NCBI GenBank assembly: GCA_052244495.1
Contig: JBQPXH010000009.1
DNA from: Cereibacter_A sp052244495
GTDB lineage: Bacteria > Pseudomonadota > Alphaproteobacteria > Rhodobacterales > Rhodobacteraceae
Length of the DNA stretch: 64,000 nucleotides
Strand: one strand, 5' to 3'
Position numbers and translations under genes: made by a program. Below the pieces are notes generated by a model, which saw only the letters and a list, made by a program, of their open reading frames with translations, had not been told where the DNA came from and made no database searches. The stretch's first letter is position 1. Every line of letters starts with the position of its first letter. Positions 1 through 7,647 of the stretch are shown piece after piece.

Positions 1-151
1 GATGCCCGGGACGAGAGCCGCCCGGCTGCAGCGAAGATAGGTCCGGCCTGTCGCTCATCGCCACGCCGATCCTCGCGAGTTCTTGCCCGATCCTCTCATT
101 CCGACGATCGCGGGCTATGGTGCGGCGCTGCGGCGGTGTAGACCACGGGTC
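1..151. other. Upstream region of the AraC-type regulator, no gene seen
   Basis: This is the left edge of the window. The regulator frame stays open upstream to about position 83, but that part lacks family-like sequence, so I treat it as leader. I see no convincing promoter or hairpin. Confidence 0.4.
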
Positions 152-1051
152 ATGGAACATGACACGCTCGCCCCGCTCCGAGACCTGATCGCCCGCCAGT
201 GGCAGCAGCATGGCCGCGAGACGCCGATCAATGGCCTGCATCTGACATCGGTTTCGGCGCCGACCGGGCCGATCCACGCCGTCTGTCGCCCCTCGCTCTG
301 CGTCGTCGTTCAGGGTGCCAAGGTCAGCATGCTCGGCGACCGCGCCTTCCGCTACGACGCAGGGAAATGCCTGATCGCATCGATGGAGGTGCCGATCCAG
401 GCAGAGATCACCCGCGCCACGCCGGACCGGCCCTACCTCGCTTTCAGCCTGGAGCTCGATCCCGCGACGATCTCGGACCTGCTGCTGGAGATCGGCGGGG
501 CGGCGGATATCCAGCCCGGCCCCGCGTTGGCGGTCCACGCCATCGGCGCGGAACTTCTGGACCCGCTCTGCCGGCTGCTGCGCCTTTGCGACCGGCCACG
601 GGACATTGCGGTCCTGTCGCCACTCATCCGCCGCGAGATCACCTGGCACCTTCTGAACGGCCCGATGGGGCCGGCGCTGCGCCAGGTCGGGCTGGCGGGC
701 AGCCACATGGCGCGGATCGGACGAAGCATCGCCCGCATCCGCGAGAGCTTCGCCGAACAGCTGAACATCCGGCAGCTGGCCGAGGTGGCCGGGATGAGCC
801 CCGCGACCTTCCATCGCCACTTCAAGGAGGCGACGGCCATGACGCCGGTCCAGTACCAGAAGCAGCTCCGCCTGCAGGAGGCGCGTCGCCTGCTGCTCGC
901 GGACGCCGCCGACGTCGCCCGAGTAGGCTATGCGATCGGCTATGAGAGCCCGTCGCAGTTCAGCCGCGAATATCGCCGCATGTTCGGCGCGCCTCCCGGC
1001 CGGGACGGGCTCGCCATCCGCAAGGGCTTCGCGCCGCAGACCGAGGCCTGA
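152..1051 (+). CDS. AraC-family transcriptional regulator with AraC_N domain
   Basis: Predicted cytosolic DNA-binding regulator of 299 residues. The first two thirds match the AraC_N type sensor domain (family PF06719), with phrases such as CRPSLCVVVQGAK and LAFSLELDP. The last 100 residues are the double helix-turn-helix AraC domain, visible as IRQLAEVAGMSPATFHRHFKE and then IGYESPSQFSREYRRMFG. I chose the ATG at 152 because the family starts just before a segment like LRDLIARQWQQHG, and the frame upstream has no conserved features. Regulators of this type often control a neighbouring oxidoreductase gene, but none is visible here, so the target is unknown. The gene ahead of it lies outside the window. 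Confidence 0.85.
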   Translation: MEHDTLAPLRDLIARQWQQHGRETPINGLHLTSVSAPTGPIHAVCRPSLCVVVQGAKVSMLGDRAFRYDAGKCLIASMEVPIQAEITRATPDRPYLAFSLELDPATISDLLLEIGGAADIQPGPALAVHAIGAELLDPLCRLLRLCDRPRDIAVLSPLIRREITWHLLNGPMGPALRQVGLAGSHMARIGRSIARIRESFAEQLNIRQLAEVAGMSPATFHRHFKEATAMTPVQYQKQLRLQEARRLLLADAADVARVGYAIGYESPSQFSREYRRMFGAPPGRDGLAIRKGFAPQTEA

Positions 1052-1450
1052 CGCGATCCGGGATGGGATGATCGTCGAGGACCCTGCCGCTTTCTGCGGC
1101 CGTGGCTCGGCCCGCACAAGCTGCGTCTTGCCTGCCGACCGTCACCGGGGGCGAAGCCGCCCGCCGGGGTCGGATCGCAAGCTCTTCCGGAAGAAAGAAC
1201 CCGAGAGCCAGAACGCAGCAGCCCCGGGCGCCGCGCACCTGACACATGTGCCTGGCCAAGCCGATGAGGCGTCACGGCCTGCGCGGTCGGACCATGGTCC
1301 GATGACGCAGTCCAACTCTGGTCGCATAATCGGGATCAGAGGTCCGGGCCACTTCGGCAGAGGTCTGCCCGGACTGTGCCGCATGCCGCTGCCATGTCAC
1401 CACGAAGGCAGGCCCACGGTAGTCGGGGTCAGCATCAGCGGAGAGAACCG
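1052..1450. other. Intergenic region, about 400 bp, with one perfect palindrome
   Basis: Several open frames cross this stretch on both strands, but none has a ribosome site or family-like sequence. The only clear structure is the 16-bp palindrome at 1287-1302, listed separately. The region presumably holds the terminator of the AraC gene and the promoter of the secreted repeat protein that starts at 1451. Confidence 0.5.
1287..1302. promoter_or_regulatory. Perfect 16-bp palindrome, possible operator
   Basis: TCGGACCATGGTCCGA is a perfect inverted repeat with no spacer. It lies about 150 bp upstream of the first secreted repeat-protein gene and outside any supported gene. Perfect palindromes of this length suit a dimeric regulator. 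Without a loop it is a poor transcription terminator. Confidence 0.4.
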
Positions 1451-2005
1451 ATGACCAACAGAACGAGCCGCACCATACGCATCCTCACCACCACCTGCCT
1501 CGCGGGGATCCTTGCCGCGCTTCCCATCAAGGTAATTGTCGGACATGGCGAGGCCGGTGTGGAAATCGCCTACGCTCACGCCAGGGGCGACCGCGACAGC
1601 GGTGGTCGCGGTGGCGATGACCACGGCGGAGACGACCATGGCGGGCGCGGCGGAGATGATCGTGGCGGTGATGACCGCGGAGGGCGCGGCGGAGACGATC
1701 GCGGCGGCGATGACCACGGCGGGCGTGGCAGCGATGACCGTGACGGCGATGACCGCGGCAGGCGTGGCAGTGACGACGACACGTTCGACGATCACGGCAG
1801 GCGGGGGTCACACCGCTCGACGCGCGGCGCGTCCGGCGACGTGGCGAGGGTCGAACGCTACGGCTCCAATATCGAGGTGACCTACGCCGACGGCAGCCGC
1901 GAGGAAATCGAGGGCGGCATCTACGAGCGGAAGGATTCCTCGCGGCGGACCGTCGAGGAACGTCCCGCGACCCGGGCGGACTACGAACGCCTGGCCGGCC
2001 TCTGA
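1451..2005 (+). CDS. Secreted Gly/Asp-rich repeat protein with small C-terminal domain
   Basis: A 184-residue protein of unknown function. Residues 1-44 look like a signal peptide, with hydrophobic LTTTCLAGILAALPIKVIV and a possible cleavage site after AYAHA. Residues 51-115 are five 13-residue repeats built on GGRGGDDHGGDDH. Residues 130-184 form a compact domain with the pattern Y-ADGSREEI-G-YER-ATRADYERL, found again in the next gene. I chose the ATG at 1451, which follows GGAGAGAACCG, over frame-open positions further upstream. The Asp-rich repeats could bind divalent metal ions, which is inference. The gene lies 90 bp upstream of its paralogue on the same strand. Confidence 0.75.
   Translation: MTNRTSRTIRILTTTCLAGILAALPIKVIVGHGEAGVEIAYAHARGDRDSGGRGGDDHGGDDHGGRGGDDRGGDDRGGRGGDDRGGDDHGGRGSDDRDGDDRGRRGSDDDTFDDHGRRGSHRSTRGASGDVARVERYGSNIEVTYADGSREEIEGGIYERKDSSRRTVEERPATRADYERLAGL
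1601..1795 (+). repeat. Five 39-bp in-frame tandem repeats
   Basis: The DNA encodes five 13-residue units: three near-perfect copies of GGRGGDDxGGDDx, then two degenerate ones, GRGSDDRDGDDR-like and GRRGSDDDTFDDH. The unit length keeps the frame, so copy number could change by slippage without breaking the gene. Confidence 0.85.
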
Positions 2006-2039
2006 GCCAACCGGGTTTCGCGCCGGGCGGAACCCCCAA

Positions 2040-2073
2040 GGCCCTGCGGCGGCCTGTGCGCCGTCACAGGGCC
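2040..2073 (+). terminator. GC-rich hairpin between the two repeat-protein genes
   Basis: GGCCCTG at 2040-2046 pairs with CAGGGCC at 2067-2073, and an inner CGGCG/CGCCG pair extends the stem. No T-run follows, so this is more likely an attenuator or processing stem than a full intrinsic terminator. It ends about 20 bases before the next start codon. Confidence 0.35.
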
Positions 2074-2095
2074 AGAGATTGGAAGAGACGACGGA

Positions 2096-2803
2096 ATGAC
2101 GATGAAACGCAGAAGCATCATCCTTGCCCTGATCCTGTCTGCCGTTCTCGCGCAGGCACCCGGCGGTCATTCCGGATATGCCTTCGCCAGGAATGGCGGC
2201 GGCGGAGACAGCGGACACGGCGGGGGTGACCGCGGCGACCGCGGTGGCGATGACGGCCGCGGCGGTGATGATGATCGCGGCGGGGACGACGATCACGACG
2301 ACGATGATCGCGACCGCGATGACGACGACGATGATGATGATCACGGGCGGGGACACGGCTCGTCGGGATCGGGCTCGTCCGGTTCCGGATCCTCGGGCAC
2401 GGGGTCGAGTGCATCTCGGGTCGGCGGGCAGGGCAATGTCGCCTCGGGCGGCGGGAGGACACATGTCGTCTTCTCCGACGGCAGCCGCGAAGTCCTGCGC
2501 GACGGCCTGTTCGAGCGGTGGAGCCCCGCCGGTCGCCTCGAGGTGCGCCGCATCGCGACCCGGGCGGACCAGCGACGCATCCGCGACTTCGGCCGAAGCA
2601 TCGGCGCGCGGCAGCGCGATCCGGTCAGCGCGGTCGTCCGTGCGGAAGGGTCGCGGAGCTTCAGCTTCACCGATGCGGGCGGCTGGTCCGAGAGGGTCGA
2701 GGGCAGCACCTACTCACTCACCGATCCCAACGGCAACATCGTCACGCGCCGGCGCGTGACGCAGCGCGACCTCGACCGAATGCGCAGCTATCTGAAGCCG
2801 TGA
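2096..2803 (+). CDS. Secreted Asp/Gly/Ser-rich protein with two copies of the shared C-terminal domain
   Basis: A 235-residue paralogue of the preceding gene, function unknown. Residues 1-31 form a signal peptide (KRRSIILALILSAVLAQ, likely cleaved after YAFA). Residues 33-83 are Gly then strongly Asp-rich, and 88-105 are a Gly-Ser linker. The domain seen once in the upstream protein appears at 123-168 (FSDGSREVLRDGLFERW, then ATRADQRRI) and in a diverged copy at 187-235 (FTDAGGWSERVEGSTY, then TQRDLDRMRSYL). The start could be the ATG at 2096 or 2102, both after GAAGAGACG. The acidic stretch suggests calcium binding, which is inference. It ends 10 bp from the convergent response regulator gene. 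Confidence 0.75.
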   Translation: MTMKRRSIILALILSAVLAQAPGGHSGYAFARNGGGGDSGHGGGDRGDRGGDDGRGGDDDRGGDDDHDDDDRDRDDDDDDDDHGRGHGSSGSGSSGSGSSGTGSSASRVGGQGNVASGGGRTHVVFSDGSREVLRDGLFERWSPAGRLEVRRIATRADQRRIRDFGRSIGARQRDPVSAVVRAEGSRSFSFTDAGGWSERVEGSTYSLTDPNGNIVTRRRVTQRDLDRMRSYLKP

Positions 2804-2813
2804 GAGGGGCGGA

Positions 2814-3458
2814 CTATTGCCGGAAGTGCTCTCTTGCCATCACCGCGGCCTCCACCCTGTTGCGCACGCGCAGCTTCTGCAGGATCGAGGTCATGTAATG
2901 CTTGACGGTCTTTTCCTGGAGGTCAAGTTCCCGGCCGACTTCCTTGTTGCTCTTGCCCTGCGCGACCAGCCGCAGGATGTCTTCCTCGCGCTTCGAGAGC
3001 TCTTCCAGCGGATTGCCCGCAACCTGTTGCGCGCGCGACCGCATGGCATTGAGGATGCGGGCGGCGAGCGTGGGTGAGACATAGGACTGTCCCGCCGCCA
3101 TGTCCTTGACGAGCCGCACCAGTTCCCGCGATCCGATGCCTTTCAGGACGTAGCCGATGGCGCCGCTCTTCAGCGCCTGCATCACGTCGTCGTCCTCTTC
3201 CGAGGCGGTCAGCATCGCCACGCGCGGCGGCTCCGGCATTCCCATGATCCGCGCAAGCGCTGCGATGCCTCCGCCCGCCGGCATCGAGATGTCGAGCAGC
3301 ACGAGATCCGGCTTCAGCCTGAGTGTCATCTCGACCGCTGCATCGCCGTCCTGAGCCTGGCCGACGACCTCCAGTGCCGGGTCGACATCGAGGCTGCGGG
3401 CCACTCCTTCGCGATAGATCGGATGATCATCGGCCACCACGATGCGAATGCTGCTCAT
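2814..3458 (-). CDS. NarL/FixJ-family response regulator
   Basis: A 214-residue two-component regulator. The receiver domain fills residues 1-120, with the acidic pocket at D10 and D11, the phospho-acceptor D56 in the stretch LVLLDISMP, and the conserved Lys in the VLKG segment. A LuxR-type helix-turn-helix follows at about 150-205 (SKREEDILRLVAQGKSNKEV, then KTVKHYMTSILQKL). The ATG at 3458 is preceded by GGGGGGAACGAC and overlaps the stop of the histidine kinase gene by 4 bp, so the pair should be translationally coupled. Targets are unknown. Nearby candidates are the secreted repeat proteins and the T6SS operon. Confidence 0.92.
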   Translation of the reverse strand: MSSIRIVVADDHPIYREGVARSLDVDPALEVVGQAQDGDAAVEMTLRLKPDLVLLDISMPAGGGIAALARIMGMPEPPRVAMLTASEEDDDVMQALKSGAIGYVLKGIGSRELVRLVKDMAAGQSYVSPTLAARILNAMRSRAQQVAGNPLEELSKREEDILRLVAQGKSNKEVGRELDLQEKTVKHYMTSILQKLRVRNRVEAAVMAREHFRQ

Positions 3459-4831
3459 GTCGTTCCCCCCAGGTCGAGTGTCATGCGAAGTTCGGCGCCT
3501 CGCGGCTGCCGGTTCAGCTTCTCGAAGATCCCGCCCAGGCTCTCGACGCGGTCCTGGAGACCGGACAGGCCCATCCCGCCCTCCGGCGGATCGGCGGATA
3601 CGGGCAGGTCGGGAAAGCCCGGCCCCTCGTCCAGCACCCGGACGCGCAGCGTCCGCTCCGTCAGGGTCACACGCACTTCCTGCCCCTTGCCGGCGGCGTG
3701 GAACCATGCGTTGTTCAGCCCCTCCTGCACGAAGCGGTACACGCAGATCCTGACGGCGACCGGCAGCGCAACATTCCCTTCCAGGGCATGCATCCGGACC
3801 TTGACCTCTGTTCCGGTGCGCGCGGAATGCGCATCGGCCACGCCCTCGACGATGCGGTCGAGGGACCGCTGCTCGATGTCGGGCAGCGACACCCCGCGCG
3901 AGATGTTCCGGATCTCGCGGATGGCATCCTTGACCGCGCGTTCCACCTCGTCGAGTTCGGCCAGCGCGCGTGGCTGGTCCACCTCCGCACGCAGATTGTC
4001 TATGCGCAGTGCGGCGAAGGCCATCAGCTGTGCCGGTCCGTCATGCAGGTCGGCTCCGATCCGCCGCATCGCGTCGTCGTTCATCGCGGTGAAACGCGAG
4101 ACAGCCTGCTGCACCCTCAGGCGCAGTGCGGTATTGTGCTCGGACAACCGTGTCAGGTCCTCGAGTTGCCGGTCGATGGTGCGGCTGCCGCGAAGGACGA
4201 TGGCATAGAGGCTGACGCCGATCAGCAAGACCGAGAGAGCGACCGTCGCCCAGCTGTTGCGGCGCGCGCGTTCCAGATCCTCCTTGAGCGCAGTCGCCAC
4301 TTCGTAGAACTCGGCGACACCGATGATCCTGCCCGACCAGACCTCCCGGATCGGGCTGTAGATCTCGAGCAGCGGCAGGCCCATCGCGCGCTCGTTGCTG
4401 TCCTCGGGATCGCCCAGTTCCTCGAAATCGGCCCGGACCTCGCCCCGGAAGGCGGCGCGCAGGTTCTCGCTGATCTCGAAGCGCCGCCCGGTCAGGTCGC
4501 TGTTCGAGGACTCGACGATCAGGCCGTCTTCCTTCCAGATCTTGAACGAAGCCACCCGGTCTCCCAGAGGGGTATTGGTGAAGATCTCGTCCATGGCGCG
4601 CTTCGCGCCTGCCGACAGGACCGAGCTTCTGGCGAGATCCTGGCTCAGCGGCGAAATGAAGCTCTCCATGTAGAGCGCTGTCGCATTCGCCGTGTTGCGC
4701 ACCACCGTCTCCTCGATCCGCTGGGTGACCCAGCTTCCTATCGCGATCATGGCGAGCAGCATCACGACGCCGCCGGCAACCGCGAACTGGGTTGCCAGAG
4801 ACCACCTCGACCAAGGAAGATTTCCGATCAC
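3455..4831 (-). CDS. Membrane sensor histidine kinase (NarX/DesK class)
   Basis: A 458-residue kinase, cognate partner of the downstream response regulator. TM1 lies at about 12-33, a roughly 160-residue extracytoplasmic sensor follows, and TM2 is at about 193-212. The HisKA_3 motif GADLHDGPAQLM carries the phospho-accepting H263. The ATPase domain shows VQEGLNNAWFHA, DEGPGFPDLP and GMGLSGLQDRVESLGG. The frame has no ATG near the first helix. I chose the GTG at 4831, which follows GGAACGCCGGCA. A start further upstream would add arginine-rich sequence unlike a sensor kinase. The input signal cannot be read from the sequence. Confidence 0.85.
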   Translation of the reverse strand: MIGNLPWSRWSLATQFAVAGGVVMLLAMIAIGSWVTQRIEETVVRNTANATALYMESFISPLSQDLARSSVLSAGAKRAMDEIFTNTPLGDRVASFKIWKEDGLIVESSNSDLTGRRFEISENLRAAFRGEVRADFEELGDPEDSNERAMGLPLLEIYSPIREVWSGRIIGVAEFYEVATALKEDLERARRNSWATVALSVLLIGVSLYAIVLRGSRTIDRQLEDLTRLSEHNTALRLRVQQAVSRFTAMNDDAMRRIGADLHDGPAQLMAFAALRIDNLRAEVDQPRALAELDEVERAVKDAIREIRNISRGVSLPDIEQRSLDRIVEGVADAHSARTGTEVKVRMHALEGNVALPVAVRICVYRFVQEGLNNAWFHAAGKGQEVRVTLTERTLRVRVLDEGPGFPDLPVSADPPEGGMGLSGLQDRVESLGGIFEKLNRQPRGAELRMTLDLGGTT

Positions 4832-5227
4832 TGCCGGCGTTCCGATGCCACTGATGCTGTCATCTTCTACTGTCTGTCCGCAGCCGAAGAAACCGACCTT
4901 GGTCGGAGCGGATCGGGACAGCCGTCCGGACTTCAAGCCATCGCCTGCCCGCCCGATGGTTGCTCTCTCTCCATGTCCTCCGGATGCCCGCGGCCGATGA
5001 TGCCGAGCGAATCCGCCGGGTCGCGGCGACGAGTTGCGCTGCCAGTCCACGGGCAGGAGCTGATGGCCGAAGGAAGCCGCCAAAGATCCGCGACATGCGG
5101 CACTCGGCACATGCGGCGGACACCGCAAGCGGGATCGGCGCGGCAGCCGTCGTCTGCGGAACGGATCGCGATTGAAGAAATGACCGATTCCATGCACACT
5201 TTTTCGGAGAGCGCATCGGGAGGAGCT
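4832..5227. other. Divergent intergenic region between the kinase and the T6SS locus
   Basis: About 400 bp separate the kinase start (minus strand) from the leader ORF of the T6SS effector operon (plus strand). Open frames crossing it have no ribosome site and no recognisable protein features. It should hold promoters in both directions, but I find no convincing sigma-70 or sigma-54 match. Confidence 0.45.
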
Positions 5228-5305
5228 ATGCAGGCCAACAGCATCCACCGGTCGATGACCAAGCCGCGCGACCCGCGCATTGCGGGCGGCGCAGGAGGCG
5301 CGTGA
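5228..5305 (+). CDS. Possible 25-residue leader ORF ahead of the T6SS effector operon
   Basis: An ATG at 5228 follows the strong ribosome site GGGAGGAGCT and opens a 25-codon frame that ends with TGA at 5303-5305, one base before the TTG start of the next gene. It could be a coupling leader peptide for that gene. The peptide is basic, has no hydrophobic stretch and resembles nothing I know. An alternative is that the ribosome site serves another start and the ORF is chance. Confidence 0.35.
   Translation: MQANSIHRSMTKPRDPRIAGGAGGA
5293..5298 (+). promoter_or_regulatory. Shine-Dalgarno site deciding a TTG start
   Basis: AGGAGG lies eight bases upstream of the TTG at 5307. It favours that codon over the TTG at 5280 and over later in-frame codons as the start of the HEAT-like T6SS protein. 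Confidence 0.6.
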
Positions 5306-5306
5306 C

Positions 5307-6614
5307 TTGATCGCCGCGGACCGCGTCGTGACCGCCTCGCTCTCGACACCGGCACCGTGGCGCGCAAGCTGGAACCGTCCGCTGCATGATCCGCGCGTTC
5401 TGCGCCTTCATGCCGAGAACGCAGCCTTTCTTGCCGACAGGATCGAGCTGGCCCGCGACGGACCGAACGAACGCGCGCTTGACCTCTACGACCTCGAAGG
5501 CCGGCTGATCGGCCATCTGGCGGCTCTCAGGCGCAGCGGCCCGGAGGGGCTCGAGCAGGCGCTCGATGCCCTTGCGCGATCCCCTGCCTTCGGTGAATTG
5601 CTGGTCGCCGCCACACTCTCGCTGACCACCGACCCCCGACCCGAGGCCATGGTGCATCTGCCCCCGGCCAACATCGCGCCGGAGACTGCACCTGTCCTGG
5701 GAATGGCACTGGCGCTGCTCGGCCAGCCCCAGGTCGGGCCGCGGCTGCGGCACTGGCTGGACGGCGCCGAAAGCTTCGCCCTTCTCGCGGCGCTCGAGGC
5801 CTGCAGCCGCCTGCGGGCCGATCCGGGGGGCCGGCTGACCGCCCTGCTCTCGCACCGGGACGGGGTAGTCGCCAACCGGGCGATCCGGCTTGCGGGTGAA
5901 CTTGGCCGGGCCGACCTGCGGTCCCGGATCGTCGAACGGCTGGAGGACTGTCCCGAGGCCCCCCGGGCGGCGGCCCTGCTGGGAGACAGGAAGGCCGCAC
6001 CGCAAAGGCTTCTGGCCCTGTCGGCCGAGGCGTCGCCCGACCGCTGGCGCGAGGCCGCCGAACTGCTGCCCCTTGTCCTGCCACTGGCCGACGCCAGGGA
6101 GGCCGTCCGGCATCTCCATGCAGCGCCAGCCACGCGCCGATGGGCGGTGGTGGCCGCCGGTGCGCTTGGCCTTCCGGAATCCCTCGATTGGCTGGTCGGG
6201 CAGATGACCGAGCCGCTGCTTGCGCGCGCCGCGGGGATCGCCGTCGGGCAGATCACGGGCGCGCGGCTGGGGCCGGAGAACCTGGAGCTCCGGATCTTCC
6301 CCGAGGATCCGGACGACCCCGTCGCCGACGCATCCCGCCTCGAGCGCTGCATCGAGAGTCACGCCTATTGGCCGGATGCGGACAAGATAGCCGCTTGGCT
6401 CGTCCCCCGTCGTCTGCGGCTGACGAGAGGCGAGCGGCATCTCCTCGGTGTGGCCGCCTGGACCCATCCGGAGCCGCCGGAGGCGGGCGAGCGGACGCAG
6501 CTCCAGCTTCGCGCCCTGTCGCTCGAGATCGCGTGCCGGCGGCCCGAAGCGCCCCTGCCGGACTGGCGCGCGCCGGTCAGGCTCGGATCGCGCGGCTTCG
6601 GCAGGGATCCCTAG
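5307..6614 (+). CDS. T6SS-associated HEAT-like protein (TIGR02270 type)
   Basis: A 435-residue soluble protein. The body is a series of alpha-helical repeats of about 30-40 residues, for example LLALEACSRLRADPGGRLTALL and AVVAAGALGLPESLDWLV. The N-terminal phrase HAENAAFLADRIELARDG and overall size resemble the T6SS-linked conserved family TIGR02270. Its role is not established, and a scaffold or chaperone for effector loading is inference. It starts with TTG after AGGAGG and ends 1 bp before the DUF2169 start, so it belongs to the effector operon. Confidence 0.65.
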   Translation: MIAADRVVTASLSTPAPWRASWNRPLHDPRVLRLHAENAAFLADRIELARDGPNERALDLYDLEGRLIGHLAALRRSGPEGLEQALDALARSPAFGELLVAATLSLTTDPRPEAMVHLPPANIAPETAPVLGMALALLGQPQVGPRLRHWLDGAESFALLAALEACSRLRADPGGRLTALLSHRDGVVANRAIRLAGELGRADLRSRIVERLEDCPEAPRAAALLGDRKAAPQRLLALSAEASPDRWREAAELLPLVLPLADAREAVRHLHAAPATRRWAVVAAGALGLPESLDWLVGQMTEPLLARAAGIAVGQITGARLGPENLELRIFPEDPDDPVADASRLERCIESHAYWPDADKIAAWLVPRRLRLTRGERHLLGVAAWTHPEPPEAGERTQLQLRALSLEIACRRPEAPLPDWRAPVRLGSRGFGRDP

Positions 6615-6615
6615 G

Positions 6616-7647
6616 ATGCGGCTGGACAACGTCACCCCGTGGCCCGCCACCTTCACGATGGCCTTTGACCTCGACGGACACGAGCAGGTCGTGCTGGTGA
6701 CGAAGGCAAGCTTCGCGCTGCCCGAAGGCACGGGTCCGTGCACTGCCGCGCAGCCGGTGCCACTGATCGAGTCGGACGTCTTCGGGCCTGATCCCGCGTC
6801 CGATGCGCCTGTGCTGGAATACGACTTCGCCCCGCGAAAGCCCTTCTGCGACGTCATGGTGCATGGCCATGCCTTTGCGCCGGAAGGCCGACCCGTGACC
6901 GAACTGCCGGTCGGCATCCGGCTCGGATCCTGGTCCAAGAAGCTCACGGCCCATGGCCCGCGGATCTGGCTCAGGTCGGCCCCCGGCTGGCGCGTCTCCG
7001 ATCCGCGGCCCTTTGTCAGCCTGCCCATCGGCTACGATCATGCCTACGGCGGCACCGACCCCGAGCCCTCCGACCCCAGCCGGGCGGCGGTGTTCGAGGA
7101 GAACCCGGCGGGTATCGGCTTCTACCCCCTGCGGTCCGATCGAGAGGGCGCACCCCTGCCCCACACGGCCGAGTTCGGCGGCGATGCCGTCGATCCCGGC
7201 GGCAGGGCGCGGCCCATGGCCCTGGGGCCGGTGGGCCGCAACTGGCTTCCGCGCCGACGCCATGCCGGCACCTACGACGAGAGCTATTTCGAGACGCGGA
7301 CCCCGTTCCTGCCACGCGATTTCGACGACCGCTATTTTCAGGCCGCCGCAGAGGACCAGCAGATCCCCTACCCCCTCGGCGGCGAGGCGGTGGAACTGGT
7401 GAACCTTTCGCCATGCGGCCGGATCTCGACCACGCTGCCCCGGATGCAGATCGTCGCCACCTTCGAGAGACGCTCGGGCCGGTTGACCCAGCGTGTCGCC
7501 AACCTCGACACGGTCGTCTTCCTGCCGGAAGAGGGCCTCGTCACGCTGACCTTCCGCACGCGCATCACCGCCGAGCGCGACATATTCGAGTTCGCGCGCG
7601 TGCTCGTCTCCGTGCGCGGACCCGAGGAGGTGGCCGCGCATGGATGA
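6616..7647 (+). CDS. DUF2169 domain protein, T6SS effector accessory
   Basis: A 343-residue protein matching the DUF2169 family. It opens with NVTPWPATFTMAFDLDGHEQ and contains YDFAPRKPFCDVMVHGHA, LSLPIGYDHAYGGTDPEP-like and GPVGRNWLPRRRHAGTYDE segments, which are family hallmarks. DUF2169 genes recur beside PAAR-like effectors and act as loading adaptors in studied T6SSs. The ATG at 6616 follows the stop of the previous gene by one base. It overlaps the next gene by 8 bp, which supports co-translation with the ketosynthase-like and PAAR-like genes. Confidence 0.85.
   Translation: MRLDNVTPWPATFTMAFDLDGHEQVVLVTKASFALPEGTGPCTAAQPVPLIESDVFGPDPASDAPVLEYDFAPRKPFCDVMVHGHAFAPEGRPVTELPVGIRLGSWSKKLTAHGPRIWLRSAPGWRVSDPRPFVSLPIGYDHAYGGTDPEPSDPSRAAVFEENPAGIGFYPLRSDREGAPLPHTAEFGGDAVDPGGRARPMALGPVGRNWLPRRRHAGTYDESYFETRTPFLPRDFDDRYFQAAAEDQQIPYPLGGEAVELVNLSPCGRISTTLPRMQIVATFERRSGRLTQRVANLDTVVFLPEEGLVTLTFRTRITAERDIFEFARVLVSVRGPEEVAAHG

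Noticed and set aside
4832..5227. Sigma-54 promoter for the T6SS locus
   Set aside because: GGCAC-like strings occur but none has the required GC element 4-5 bases downstream, so no call is justified.
3323..5305. 660-codon plus-strand frame opposite the two-component genes
   Set aside because: It runs antisense to the kinase and regulator, is low in protein-like features and has no ribosome site. High GC creates long antisense frames here.
5226..7028. 600-codon minus-strand frame opposite the HEAT-like and DUF2169 genes
   Set aside because: Shadow of strong coding on the other strand; Arg/Gly/Pro-rich translation with no domain.
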